DNA of 50,938 bases from Tidjanibacter sp. (lineage in GTDB: Bacteria; Bacteroidota; Bacteroidia; Bacteroidales; Rikenellaceae), in assembly GCA_017466345.1 (NCBI GenBank), contig JAFTUI010000020.1, forward strand, positions 1 through 50,938, read 5' to 3'. The translations under genes and the position numbers were made by a program. The stretch's first letter is position 1; each line of letters starts with the position of its first letter. Below, one piece after another: positions 18,299-26,430 of the stretch. Under the pieces are notes generated by a model. It did not search any database. It had not been told where the DNA came from and was given only the letters and a program-made list of their open reading frames with translations.

Positions 18299-18976
18299 TC
18301 AACTCTCAACTTTCAATTTCTCCTCGAACTCTGCTCTGAGAGCCTCGTCCTCTATCTTATCCAAAATCTCCTGCATAAAGCCACCGAGTTGCAATCTGCG
18401 GGCATCCATCTCCGACAAGCCCCTTTGGCGCATATAGTAAATCTGTTCCTCGTTCATCTGCCCCACCGTTGCGCCGTGTGAGCACTTCACATCATCGGCA
18501 TAAATCTCCAACTGTGGTTGGGTTTGGATGCGTGCCTCTGGCGAGAGGAGCACATTGCGGCTCTGCTGGTAAGCCTCGGTCTGCTGTGCATCGGGTGCCA
18601 CATAGACCAAGCCCTCGAACAAGCCGTAGCCATTGCCCGAAGCAACACCTCTGACTTGTTGATCGCTATGGCAGCGAGGAGCATTGTGGCGCATCTCGGT
18701 CTTAACCCTCGCCTTCTCATCCTCGCCCGCAACCATCAGTCCATAGACCTCGGCACTTGCACCCTCGCCCGAGAGGTCTATATGGTAGTCGTAGGATACA
18801 TCGCCCCCCGAAGCCGCCACAAAGACCACCTTAGCCTTTGCGCCCTCCGCCAAGTGGAGCGTCACGCTGTGGGAGCCGAGAGAACAGAGCTGGTAGAGTT
18901 CCAGGCTCTCGCCCGCAGCCACCATCCACTCGCCACCGCACTCTTCTCTTAAAACTATGATTTTCTTCTCTGACAT
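18299..18976 (-). CDS. sufD: SufD, unusually short
   Basis: A 225-residue product in the place of SufD, the scaffold partner of SufB and SufC in Fe-S cluster assembly. The C-terminal SufB/SufD signature is intact: ADDVKCSHGATVGQMNEEQIYYMRQRGLSEMDARRLQ (about 163-199) and the closing helix. The usual SufD is about 400-450 residues; here the N-terminal helical region and part of the beta-helix are absent. There is no upstream in-frame remnant: the frame above ATG 18976 (to 19039) runs through repeat DNA and then into sufC. The start is chosen at MSEKKIIVL. It lies 35 bases after sufC. Either a naturally minimal SufD or an internal deletion; the open frame and conserved C terminus suggest it is functional. 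Confidence 0.85.
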   Translation of the reverse strand: MSEKKIIVLREECGGEWMVAAGESLELYQLCSLGSHSVTLHLAEGAKAKVVFVAASGGDVSYDYHIDLSGEGASAEVYGLMVAGEDEKARVKTEMRHNAPRCHSDQQVRGVASGNGYGLFEGLVYVAPDAQQTEAYQQSRNVLLSPEARIQTQPQLEIYADDVKCSHGATVGQMNEEQIYYMRQRGLSEMDARRLQLGGFMQEILDKIEDEALRAEFEEKLKVES

Positions 18977-19011
18977 AAGAGCAATTTCAATTTTGAATTT
19001 TGAATTTTGAA

Positions 19012-19764
19012 TTACTCCTTGTAGTCTGCGATGAGCCAATCGTAGCCCTCCTTCTCCAATTTCAGGGCGAGTTCCTTGCCACCCGAGTAGATGATGCGTC
19101 CCTTGTAGAGAACGTGCACATAGTCGGGCACGATATAGTCCAGCAGTCGTTGGTAGTGGGTGATGAGCACCGTTGCATTCTTCTCCGAGCGCAAGCGGTT
19201 GACACCCGTAGCCACAATCCTCAGTGCATCTATATCCAAGCCGCTATCCGTCTCGTCCAAGAGCGAGAGTTTGGGTTCCAACATCGCCATCTGGAAAATC
19301 TCGTTTTTCTTCTTCTCGCCACCCGAGAAGCCCTCGTTCACTGCCCTATTCATCAGTTTGGCATCGAGTTCCACCACTGCCGCCTTCTCCCTCATATATT
19401 TGAGCATCTGACCCGCCGAAAGAGGTTCCAAGCCCTGAGCCTTCCTGCGCTCGGCAACAGCAAGTTTCATAAAGTTAGCCATACTGACACCAGGAATCTC
19501 TACGGGGTATTGGAAGCCGAGGAACAAGCCCTCGCGAGCCCTATCCTCAATGCTCATTGAGAGCAAATCCTTGCCCTCATACTCCACCTCTCCCTCGGTG
19601 ACGGTAAATTTCTCGTTGCCCGCCAGCACCGAGGCAAAAGTACTCTTGCCCGAGCCATTGGGACCCATTATGGCGTGCACCTCGCCCGCCTTAACCTCGA
19701 AGTCGATACCGCGCAAAATCTCTTTGCCGTCAACCTCTGCGTGTAAATTCTTAACTTTAAGCAT
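19012..19764 (-). CDS. sufC: SufC, Fe-S assembly ATPase
   Basis: A 250-residue ABC-type ATPase that powers the SufBCD scaffold. Walker A GPNGSGKST is at 34-42, the Q-loop FQYPVEIPGVS near 84-94, the signature FSGGEKKKNEI at 146-156 and Walker B LSLLDETDSGLDID at 166-179. These are diagnostic of SufC. The ATG at 19764 is chosen; an open 30-codon extension above it is repeat-derived (begins MRYACG, contains LNSQFSI). It lies between sufB (132-base gap with repeats) and sufD (35-base gap). Confidence 0.97.
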   Translation of the reverse strand: MLKVKNLHAEVDGKEILRGIDFEVKAGEVHAIMGPNGSGKSTFASVLAGNEKFTVTEGEVEYEGKDLLSMSIEDRAREGLFLGFQYPVEIPGVSMANFMKLAVAERRKAQGLEPLSAGQMLKYMREKAAVVELDAKLMNRAVNEGFSGGEKKKNEIFQMAMLEPKLSLLDETDSGLDIDALRIVATGVNRLRSEKNATVLITHYQRLLDYIVPDYVHVLYKGRIIYSGGKELALKLEKEGYDWLIADYKE

Positions 19765-19767
19765 ATA

Positions 19768-19893
19768 TCTTTCCCGAATTGAGAATTGAGAATTGAGAAT
19801 TATTTTATAACTACTATGCCGCTTTATAAATACTATGCCGCAGGCATACCTCAATTTTCCATTTTCAATTTTCTTGTTTTCAATTTCTTAATT
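19768..19893. repeat. AT-rich repeat with TATGCC-GCA-GGCATA hairpin
   Basis: The gap between sufB and sufC contains AATTGAGAATTGAGAATT units (19777-19802), an incomplete and then a complete TATGCC-GCA-GGCATA hairpin (19834-19848), and TCAATTTTCCATTTTCAATT runs. Apart from small changes it repeats the tmk/sufS gap at 16933-17022. Confidence 0.7.
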
Positions 19894-19896
19894 TTT

Positions 19897-21342
19897 CTAT
19901 CCTACACTTCCCTCCAATGAAATAGAGAGTAGTTTTTGGGCCTCCACCGCAAACTCCATAGGCAACTTAGCCAAAACCTCCTTTGCGTAGCCATTGACAA
20001 TCAAGCCCACAGCCTCCTCGGTGCCAATACCCCTCTGGTTGCAGTAGAAGAGTTGGTCATCGGAGATTTTGCTCGTTGTAGCCTCGTGTTCGACAATGGC
20101 AGAGGTGTTCTGGCAGTCGATATAGGGGAAGGTGTGGGCACCGCACTTATCGCCTATCAAGAGCGAGTCGCACTGCGAGTAGTTCCTTGCGCCCTCGGCG
20201 GCAGGCACCACCTTTACCAAACCACGGTAGCTATTCTCGCTCCTACCTGCCGAGATACCCTTCGACACGATGCGCGAGCGGGTATTCTTGCCGATATGTA
20301 TCATCTTCGTACCCGTATCTGCCTGCTGGAAGTTGTTGGTCAGTGCCACCGAGTAGAACTCGCCCACCGAGTTATCGCCTTTGAGGATGCACGAGGGGTA
20401 TTTCCAGGTGATTGCCGAGCCCGTCTCGACCTGAGTCCACGAGAGTCGAGCGTTGTCGCCACGACAGATGCCTCGTTTGGTCACAAAGTTATAGATACCA
20501 CCCTTACCCTCAGCATCGCCGGGATACCAATTCTGCACCGTTGAGTACTTAACCTCGGCATCTTTCTCCACAATAATCTCCACAACAGCGGCGTGCAGCT
20601 GGTTCTCGTCACGCATAGGAGCCGTACAGCCCTCCAAATAGCTGACATAGGAGCCTTCATCTGCCACAATCAGCGTGCGCTCAAACTGTCCCGTACCCGC
20701 AGCATTGATGCGGAAGTAGGTGGAGAGTTCCATAGGACATCTTACACCCTTGGGGATGTAGCAGAACGAGCCGTCCGAGAAGACCGCAGCGTTGAGTGCC
20801 GAGTAGAAGTTATCGCCTACAGGTACCACCGTGCCGAGGTACTTACGCACCAGTTCGGGGTACTCCTTCAAAGCCTCGCTCATAGAGCAGAAGATGATAC
20901 CCTTCTCCGCCAGCGTCTCGCGGAAGGTGGTCTTGACGGACACCGAGTCCATAACTGCATCGACAGCCACACCCGCCAGAGCCATCTGCTCTTCGAGTGG
21001 AATGCCGAGTTTGTCGAATGTTTCGCGCAATTTGGGGTCTACCTCGTCCATCGACTTTTTGTCGGGCTCCTTCTTGGGAGCGGCAAAGTAGATTATATCC
21101 TGAAAGTCGATGGGAGGAATACGAAGGTGTGCCCACTCGGGCAGTGGCATAGTGAGCCACTTGCGGTAGGCTGCAAGGCGGTATTCGAGCATCCACTCGG
21201 GCTCGCCTTTCAGGGCAGAAATCTGGCGCACAATATCCTCACTCAGCCCTTTGGGCAGGGTGTGAGTCTCAATATCGGTCACAAAGCCATATTCATACTC
21301 CTTGGAGGTTACCTCGCTAAGTATTTTATCTTGTTCTGACAT
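19897..21342 (-). CDS. sufB: SufB, Fe-S assembly scaffold
   Basis: A 481-residue protein of the SufBCD complex, on which new Fe-S clusters are built. It shows the family landmarks: [20 protein letters not shown], a SYLEGCTAP motif, the [20 protein letters not shown] segment, [35 protein letters not shown], and the C-terminal [22 protein letters not shown] shared with SufD. Length is normal. It is first in the operon. A TATTTTTG promoter element lies 30-37 bases upstream, overlapped by a perfect 32-bp palindrome. Confidence 0.97.
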   Translation of the reverse strand: MSEQDKILSEVTSKEYEYGFVTDIETHTLPKGLSEDIVRQISALKGEPEWMLEYRLAAYRKWLTMPLPEWAHLRIPPIDFQDIIYFAAPKKEPDKKSMDEVDPKLRETFDKLGIPLEEQMALAGVAVDAVMDSVSVKTTFRETLAEKGIIFCSMSEALKEYPELVRKYLGTVVPVGDNFYSALNAAVFSDGSFCYIPKGVRCPMELSTYFRINAAGTGQFERTLIVADEGSYVSYLEGCTAPMRDENQLHAAVVEIIVEKDAEVKYSTVQNWYPGDAEGKGGIYNFVTKRGICRGDNARLSWTQVETGSAITWKYPSCILKGDNSVGEFYSVALTNNFQQADTGTKMIHIGKNTRSRIVSKGISAGRSENSYRGLVKVVPAAEGARNYSQCDSLLIGDKCGAHTFPYIDCQNTSAIVEHEATTSKISDDQLFYCNQRGIGTEEAVGLIVNGYAKEVLAKLPMEFAVEAQKLLSISLEGSVG

Positions 21343-21371
21343 AGTTTACGGTTACAATTTATATCAATCTA

Positions 21372-21403
21372 CAAAAATAAAAAAATAGTTGGATATATCC
21401 AAC
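21372..21403 (-). promoter_or_regulatory. Probable suf operon promoter
   Basis: TATTTTTG (21372-21379, minus strand) fits the TAnnTTTG -7 element and is 30 bases from the sufB start. About 19-20 bases upstream lies GTTGG, an imperfect match to TTTG. The -33 region falls inside the palindrome 21380-21411, so a protein binding that palindrome would block the promoter. Confidence 0.55.
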
Positions 21404-21411
21404 TATTTTTT
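21380..21411. terminator. Perfect 32-bp palindrome: terminator of the EamA gene or suf operator
   Basis: Perfect two-fold symmetric sequence with arms AAAAAATAGTTGGATA and complement, no spacer. The flanking A and T runs allow it to act as an intrinsic terminator in either direction; it lies 46 bases after the EamA stop codon. Its position across the -33 region of the suf promoter also fits an operator. The sequence alone does not decide between the two. Confidence 0.6.
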
Positions 21412-21441
21412 GTCCAACATCAAACGTCTAACGTCTAACGA
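21411..21441. repeat. GTCTAAC tandem-repeat family copy
   Basis: TGTCCAACATCAAACGTCTAAC and a second GTCTAAC unit, directly after the T-run of the palindrome and before the EamA stop codon. As at 4069 and 50851, the copy begins with TTGTCCAA right after a T-run. Confidence 0.6.
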
Positions 21442-21457
21442 CTTATTAAATTGGAAT

Positions 21458-22360
21458 TCAGACCAGACTGCCGTGGAGGAGGAAGTACAGACCAACCAAC
21501 AGCACACATAGTGCCAACGCCTTAGAGCGGAGGTTGCGTTCCTTGAAGAAGATGGCGCCCAGCGTGAACGACACAATAACCGAGCCACGCCTGATGAGCG
21601 AGATAACTGCCAGCAGTGCGCCCTCTTGTGCCAGAGCGTTGAAATAGCAGAAATCGGCAATGGAGAGAAAAATCGAGATGAGCACAATGCTCCAACGCCA
21701 CTCGAACTTGCTCTCCTTGCGTTTGGGGCACCAAATGATGAGCGTCAAAACGCCATAGAGCAGTGCGATATAGAGTCCGCACCACGCCTGCACCGAGGCG
21801 GGTTGGATGCCACGCATCAGTATCTTGTCGCAGAAGGCACTACCAACGCCCAGCAGCACCGCCATCATAAGGTAGAAAATACCCTTATTATTCGAGAAGC
21901 GTATGCCCTCCTTATGGCTCGAACGGTTCATCATATAGAACGCCACAAAAGCCACCACAACACCTATCCATTGGTACACATTGAGCCTCTCGCCAAAGAT
22001 GAGTATCGAGCCCAAAAGCACCAGCACAGGGCGCAGTGCGTAGATGGGCGACACGATAGTCAGCGGCAAGTACTTAACAGCCAGATAGCCAAACAGCCAC
22101 GTTGCAGCAACAATAACCGCTTTGAGAGCCACCAAGAGGTGTTGTTCCAAGCCCATAGGGGTGACGTGGAACATCGTACCCTCGGCAAACCAGCCGAGGT
22201 TGAACTCCGAAGAGAGTATGACGGGCAGAAAGAAGAGTGCCGAAATGGAGGTGGCAATGGTCAGTACGGGAAGTACCGCATTGCCCTCTACGGAGCGTTT
22301 CTTGGCAACGTCATAGAAGCCAAGCAACACCGAAGAAATCACTGCAAACCAAATCCACAT
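21458..22360 (-). CDS. EamA-family (drug/metabolite superfamily) transporter
   Basis: A 300-residue inner-membrane protein with about ten hydrophobic helices in two EamA halves (roughly 1-145 and 155-298). Each half ends in a Glu-containing pattern typical of the fold: LGSILIFGERLNVYQWIGVVV and LGAIFFKERNLRSKALALCVLLVG. The family exports or imports small metabolites; no substrate can be inferred. It is a single gene with its own promoter (TATCTTTG at 22388-22395) and a palindrome downstream that can end transcription before the suf operon. Confidence 0.85.
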   Translation of the reverse strand: MWIWFAVISSVLLGFYDVAKKRSVEGNAVLPVLTIATSISALFFLPVILSSEFNLGWFAEGTMFHVTPMGLEQHLLVALKAVIVAATWLFGYLAVKYLPLTIVSPIYALRPVLVLLGSILIFGERLNVYQWIGVVVAFVAFYMMNRSSHKEGIRFSNNKGIFYLMMAVLLGVGSAFCDKILMRGIQPASVQAWCGLYIALLYGVLTLIIWCPKRKESKFEWRWSIVLISIFLSIADFCYFNALAQEGALLAVISLIRRGSVIVSFTLGAIFFKERNLRSKALALCVLLVGLYFLLHGSLV

Positions 22361-22387
22361 AACGATTGTATCTTTGTTTTAGAGCGA

Positions 22388-22417
22388 CAAAGATAGTAAT
22401 CAAATTCAAAATGCAAA
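22388..22417 (-). promoter_or_regulatory. Bacteroidetes-type promoter for the EamA gene
   Basis: On the minus strand TTTG (22414-22417), an 18-base spacer and TATCTTTG (22388-22395). It lies 27 bases upstream of the start codon. Confidence 0.65.
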
Positions 22418-22436
22418 ATTCAAAATTCAAAATTGA

Positions 22437-22485
22437 CAGACCTCTCCCGCTGCTGCGCAGCACCCTCTCCTAACTTAGGAGAGGG
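22437..22485. repeat. CTCC-ACTT-GGAG hairpin repeat
   Basis: CAGACCTCTCCCGC, then a CGCTGCTGCGCAGC palindrome, then CCCTCTCCT-AACTT-AGGAGAGGG (about 22463-22485). Same order as at 11538-11586 and, in part, 14781-14820. Stem bases differ between copies while pairing is kept. Confidence 0.7.
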
Positions 22486-22640
22486 TTACAAGGGTTACAA
22501 GGGTTGCAAGGGTTGCAGGGGTTGCAAGGGTTGCAAGGGTTACAAGGGTTGCAGGGGTTGCAAGGAGTATTCCCTGTTATCCTTGTTATCCTTGTTATCC
22601 TTGTTATCCTTATTACCCCTGTTACCCCTGTTACCCTTGC
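22483..22640. repeat. Inverted array of 9-bp repeats (copy 1)
   Basis: About nine units of GGGTTRCAR (GGGTTGCAA and variants), a centre GGAGTATTCC, then about eight units of CTTGTTATC/CCTGTTACC, which are the same kind of unit in inverse orientation. The array could fold into a long imperfect hairpin. It leads into GCATACGAG and a CCGCAGTTTGC element. Copy 2 is at 26431-26592 in the same orientation; the two copies bracket a four-gene operon. Confidence 0.8.
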
Positions 22641-22701
22641 ATACGAGAAAGCGGCTCCGCAGTTTGCTTGACGCAAATGAGGAAGCCGCTTATCGAAGTA
22701 T
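22639..22701. repeat. Nested palindromic element near the end of the small barrel gene
   Basis: AAGCGGCT-CCGCA-GTTTGC-TTGAC-GCAAAT-GAGGA-AGCCGCTT. The inner stem differs from other copies at one base on each side (GTTTGC/GCAAAT against GTTTAC/GTAAAT), keeping the pair. The far outer arm is replaced by the 9-bp array. The barrel gene stop codon is 30 bases further. Confidence 0.7.
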
Positions 22702-22731
22702 AACGCCGAAATCGCCCACAAGGCGCATTCG

Positions 22732-23346
22732 CTAATGGTGGAACATAAAGCCTATGTAACACCTTATGCCCGAAGGGAAATCGAACTCTTTTCGCGAAAT
22801 GGAGAACATATAGTCGGTCTTAACGGTTAGCGACATACGCTCCGTAAGACCATATTCCACGCCCACAAAAGGCACTACAACACCCACCCCATAGTTGCGA
22901 TAGGAGATGTTCTCCTCGGGAAGGGTGTCCATTTGTGGTTCGGAGGTCAGGGTAAGGTTTTCCACCACTCCGCCGCCAATGGTTGCGCCAACATAGGGGG
23001 CAAAGCGTCCCACCTGCCACGCCCAATCGACCAGCAGACCACCCCACCCAATCGAGAGCGAGGAGCCATAGTCGCCATATCCGAGCGAAGAGGTGTAGCC
23101 CTCGGTACCCACTCTCAGGTGGTCGCCAAAGCGCACTTTCAGCGCACCTCCAATGCCAAGTGGCACACCCGAAAGAGCCTGTTGTGGCTCACCTCCAACT
23201 GCAATGTCGCCTCGGGCAACCCAACCTGCGTGGAGCATCATTCCGCCCGAAAAGCCACGATACGAAAGGTCAAAGCCTCCCCTATCGGAGGCGTGGAGTG
23301 TGAGTGCGCAAAGGAGCGCGAGGAGTACAAAAAGGCTCTTTTTCAT
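22732..23346 (-). CDS. Small outer-membrane beta-barrel protein
   Basis: A 204-residue exported protein with a signal peptide (cleavage near residue 19, LHAS). It has alternating amphipathic strands with glycine-rich turns ([70 protein letters not shown]) and ends in IGFMFHH. This is the pattern of an eight-stranded OmpA/OmpW-like barrel. It is the last of four genes in one direction, 9 bases after the preceding lipoprotein gene. Role unknown; it may anchor or export the lipoproteins encoded upstream. Confidence 0.7.
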   Translation of the reverse strand: MKKSLFVLLALLCALTLHASDRGGFDLSYRGFSGGMMLHAGWVARGDIAVGGEPQQALSGVPLGIGGALKVRFGDHLRVGTEGYTSSLGYGDYGSSLSIGWGGLLVDWAWQVGRFAPYVGATIGGGVVENLTLTSEPQMDTLPEENISYRNYGVGVVVPFVGVEYGLTERMSLTVKTDYMFSISRKEFDFPSGIRCYIGFMFHH

Positions 23347-23355
23347 AATGAGGTT

Positions 23356-23844
23356 TTATTCATTTTCGGGCACAGTCAATCCCTCAGCCGCATAGCGGAA
23401 AGGAGTGCCATCGTAGAGCACAACATCAACTTTCACGCCAATGGTGCCCGAGGCTGAGCGACTGAGGTATATGGTGCCCGATTGCAGAGGTCTGAGATGG
23501 GAGTAGTAGCACACGGGGTCTTCGTAGACAAAGATATAGTCATCGTTGTGATACTTATACTCAACATTCAACTCCTTACCCAGCAGGTCATTATGTACTC
23601 CCACAATGGCATAAGTAGTGGCTGTCATAACATCCTCTAAGGGCGATATTTTCAGCAGAAACTGCACACCTTCGGCGGTGGTGCAACTTTTCACTGCCAC
23701 CTCCTCATCGCCCAAATAGTAGTAGCCATAGGGGGTATTAGTCTTTGCGGGTTCGCCCTCCCCTACCCTTTGTTCGCACCCTACGAGGGTAAGCATCAGG
23801 ACGGCAAATACCATCCAGCGGCATATTTTATCTTCTCTCTTCAT
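23356..23844 (-). CDS. Small lipoprotein, unknown function
   Basis: A 162-residue predicted lipoprotein: basic start, hydrophobic stretch and lipobox TLVGC near residue 23. A single beta-rich domain follows, with the segment YAIVGVHNDLLGKELNVEYKY. That segment resembles YYFHIELSEELLGRNLDIQNL in the larger lipoprotein just upstream, so the two may share a domain. Packed between neighbours with gaps of 12 and 9 bases. The start could also be the Met at residue 11. I do not recognise a named family. Confidence 0.6.
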   Translation of the reverse strand: MKREDKICRWMVFAVLMLTLVGCEQRVGEGEPAKTNTPYGYYYLGDEEVAVKSCTTAEGVQFLLKISPLEDVMTATTYAIVGVHNDLLGKELNVEYKYHNDDYIFVYEDPVCYYSHLRPLQSGTIYLSRSASGTIGVKVDVVLYDGTPFRYAAEGLTVPENE

Positions 23845-23856
23845 AGCCCTAAATCA

Positions 23857-25176
23857 TTATTCTGTCAGGGTACAATCTCCCGAGTAGATGCACGAAAGGT
23901 CATCGTAACCCATAAACTCAAAGTTCAGCATTGGCGCCTCTTGGGGCGAGTCGAGGATTGTCAGCGATGCCCAGATGGTACCGCTATCGCCATTTACCTT
24001 GCTATAAGTACGCTCTTTGTAGGTCACTGTAAGGTTAGGACTCTGCGAGAAGCCCTTAGCCTCGCCCGTAAAGAAGTTTTCGGGAACGGTGGCAGTGAAG
24101 ACACTCTCGTCAGCAGCCGTAAGCGTCACAACCCACACATCGGTCGAGCAATCTACCGCTGCGCTAACAAGTGTAATCTCTTGTGCTTTATTTCCTTTAC
24201 CGTAGGTCAGGTAGTTGGTCTTAACCTCAGGGGCGAGAGCGTGGGAAACACACTTGCCCTCGAAAGTAATCTCGTAGGAGAGCTCGCCAATGGTCAGCTG
24301 CAACAATACGCGATAGGTCTCATCATCGAGCCTCTCCACAGAGCACGAGCCACTCGCGCCCTTCAAGTCGGACTCGCCAATGGCAAACGACTGTGTGGTG
24401 TCGGCATTGTCCACCAACTCAAAAGTAAATTTGCCGCCCTCAGGCAGATTTTGGATGTCGAGGTTGCGTCCCAGCAACTCCTCGGACAACTCTATGTGGA
24501 AGTAATAGGTAACAATCTCCAACTCCGAGAAGTAGTCTATGCCCGCAGGCGAAAACCACAGATTCACAGTTCCTTCGTCCTCTTTGGAGAAGGCCGAACG
24601 GAGAGGTTTCTCTACGCCACCGCGCACAATGACATTCTCGTTTATCTCAACCCTTGCCTCAGCCTCCATATTGACAGCCAACTCCGTACCATCGGCAAGC
24701 ACCAACCAGCCTACAAATGTCGCCTTACCCTCCTCGTAGGAGATTTGCACCTCGCCGCTGGTGGCCTCCTCTGGATAGTCGGGCGAAATACCCTCCAAGG
24801 GGGCTCCTACAAGTGTTGATGCGATGGTGAAGAGCTTCTGTTCGGTGGTAACATCAATCTTCTCGCCTACCAACAGAGGGCTCACAGCACCAAAAATATA
24901 CTCTTCGCACTCAAAGATACTCTCGGCACTGCTCACATTGGCGGTGGGAGTTGCAGCAATGACAAGGTTCTCGCCCAGCATCATTGTGGCAACACTACCG
25001 AAGGCATACTCCTTGCCATTGATGACATAGGTATTGACATTTTTTGCCTCAGGGTACTCAGGAGTGGGTGTTGGGGTGGGTGTTGGGGTGGGCTCTACGG
25101 GCTCCTCGCACGAGGTTACAACACCTGCAAAAAGTACGGCACAAAGGAGTGCCAAAAGACGTATTTTGTTTTTCAT
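23857..25176 (-). CDS. Multi-domain surface lipoprotein, unknown function
   Basis: A 439-residue lipoprotein with lipobox GVVTSC (Cys near residue 23) followed by EEPVEP and a Pro-Thr repeat spacer (about 29-40), as in surface-tethered proteins. The rest appears to be three related beta-rich domains: about 45-190, 200-310 and 315-425. The clearest marks are a tyrosine-containing opening (NTYVING; NLWFSPAGIDYFSEL; NYLTYGKG), a LLGRNLDIQ-type strand in the middle domain and a closing KxxFVG/ITFEG/ASLTIL strand. Acidic residues right after the lipid-bearing Cys fit the Bacteroidetes surface-export signal. No named family recognised. It lies 12 bases after the previous gene. Confidence 0.6.
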   Translation of the reverse strand: MKNKIRLLALLCAVLFAGVVTSCEEPVEPTPTPTPTPTPEYPEAKNVNTYVINGKEYAFGSVATMMLGENLVIAATPTANVSSAESIFECEEYIFGAVSPLLVGEKIDVTTEQKLFTIASTLVGAPLEGISPDYPEEATSGEVQISYEEGKATFVGWLVLADGTELAVNMEAEARVEINENVIVRGGVEKPLRSAFSKEDEGTVNLWFSPAGIDYFSELEIVTYYFHIELSEELLGRNLDIQNLPEGGKFTFELVDNADTTQSFAIGESDLKGASGSCSVERLDDETYRVLLQLTIGELSYEITFEGKCVSHALAPEVKTNYLTYGKGNKAQEITLVSAAVDCSTDVWVVTLTAADESVFTATVPENFFTGEAKGFSQSPNLTVTYKERTYSKVNGDSGTIWASLTILDSPQEAPMLNFEFMGYDDLSCIYSGDCTLTE

Positions 25177-25188
25177 ATTGTTTGTTTT

Positions 25189-26364
25189 TTATTTATATAT
25201 CAACACTTTATCTGACGCAATATGCACATCGGCAGCAATAGCAACAGGCTCCGAGGAGCAGTCGTAGAGGGTGCAGGAGAGGTGGTGGCTACCATCCTCG
25301 CCACGCTCCACAACGACCTCGCCACTGTCTATTCTGCCATAGAGTTCGCTCCACACACCCTCGGCATACTCCACATACCAGCTGCCCGACCAATATGGTG
25401 CCGTAAAGCAGTCGGGGAGTCCTGCAATAGCCCTGAAAGGTACAATTTTATCCTTGTCGATGGAGGTGTCGGGGTTGCGCTGCACGAAGGGATACCTGCC
25501 GGCAGGTACACCATCCTCCACACTGCTATCCCAAGGCACCAAAAGTTCCAAACGAAGCATCTTGCCATTACCCTCGGGTTTGCCCCATTGGTTGAATGTT
25601 ATACCATCCTCGACAACAAAGAGCAACAAACAGCGGTAGCTCTCGTCCATACGATAGAAACAATCGCCCTTGTCCTGCAACTGCATCTTCGAGAGTGTGG
25701 TGAGGTTCATATTGGAGGTTAGGGTGCTATTGGGAGTTTCAGGCTCGACATAGGATGTTGGCTCAATGTTGCCACTCCACTCAAAGTAGCGTTTGCGGCA
25801 CTTCTTGCCCACCATAACGCCCTCAATGGTAAACGTACCGTCCGTATTGCGGGTAATGGCTATCGCTCCGTCATCCAGAAGATCCACATCCATCTCGGTT
25901 GAGCCCTCGGCAATGTCGGCATAGAACGAACCATCCGCCCTCTCGTGGCGTCCATCGGGCAATTCTATGAAGTCCATATATCCGTCCACAAAGGAGTTCT
26001 CCCTAAAATCACCCGAGGAGGTCTGGGCTGTGTAGATACCGGGTAGGAGTGAGGTGTCTGCCTCCTGTGAGGGGTTGTAGGTAACATTCAGCAGCAGTTG
26101 CATTACGGCACCCTCGCCTATGGGGTTGCCGTAGTCGTCTATCTCCATATCCGTAAGGAACTTAACAACCCAGCCATCGGAAGTCTGCTCTCCCACATCG
26201 TCTCCCATATAGGAGAATGAGGCATTGGTAAAGAATACCTTTGGGGGTATAGGTTCCTCGAATTCTTTGGGCTCTTCGGGCACCTCGGGCGTACCGCACG
26301 ATGCCATCATCAACAAAGCCAAAAGCGAAAGGAGTGAGTGAAAGTTGTGATGTATTGTTCTCAT
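25189..26364 (-). CDS. Two-domain lipoprotein, unknown function
   Basis: A 391-residue lipoprotein with signal and lipobox LMMASC (Cys near residue 23), then an acidic, Pro-rich spacer (about 25-40). Two homologous halves follow (about 42-205 and 215-391). Each has a DxxGNPxGEG or NQWGKPEGNG element, a LPGIYTA/VPAGRYPF element, a FYADIAEG/WYVEYAEG element and a closing GAIAITRNTDGTFTIEG/GEVVVERGEDGSHHLS strand pair. The ATG at 26364 is chosen; the longer frame starts in repeat DNA. It is the first gene of the four-gene operon, with a TATATTTG promoter 17-24 bases upstream. Function unknown. Confidence 0.65.
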   Translation of the reverse strand: MRTIHHNFHSLLSLLALLMMASCGTPEVPEEPKEFEEPIPPKVFFTNASFSYMGDDVGEQTSDGWVVKFLTDMEIDDYGNPIGEGAVMQLLLNVTYNPSQEADTSLLPGIYTAQTSSGDFRENSFVDGYMDFIELPDGRHERADGSFYADIAEGSTEMDVDLLDDGAIAITRNTDGTFTIEGVMVGKKCRKRYFEWSGNIEPTSYVEPETPNSTLTSNMNLTTLSKMQLQDKGDCFYRMDESYRCLLLFVVEDGITFNQWGKPEGNGKMLRLELLVPWDSSVEDGVPAGRYPFVQRNPDTSIDKDKIVPFRAIAGLPDCFTAPYWSGSWYVEYAEGVWSELYGRIDSGEVVVERGEDGSHHLSCTLYDCSSEPVAIAADVHIASDKVLIYK

Positions 26365-26380
26365 TTTTGTCACATTTTTG

Positions 26381-26414
26381 CAAATATAGTTATAATTGTT
26401 GAGAGTTGGGCAAA
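26381..26414 (-). promoter_or_regulatory. Bacteroidetes-type promoter for the lipoprotein operon
   Basis: TATATTTG at 26381-26388 (minus strand) is an exact TAnnTTTG -7 element; TTTG at 26411-26414 is 22 bases upstream, slightly far. The start codon of the 391-residue lipoprotein is 17 bases downstream. No comparable element was seen before the other three genes of the cluster. Confidence 0.65.
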
Positions 26415-26430
26415 AAACAAGAAAAACAAG

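Noticed and set aside
19765-19854. N-terminal extension of SufC beginning MRYACG as a targeting peptide
   Set aside because: A nearly identical extension precedes tmk in an unrelated protein; both are read-through of the same repeat.
22483-22640. CRISPR array
   Set aside because: The units are 9 bp, contiguous and inverted around a centre, with no spacers, and no cas genes are in the window.
22470-22721. ORF with CNPCNPCNP repeats, possible antifreeze-like or metal-binding peptide
   Set aside because: It is a translation of the 9-bp array. A similar frame arises at the second array (26370-26705), and there is no start context or domain; a DNA repeat explains it.
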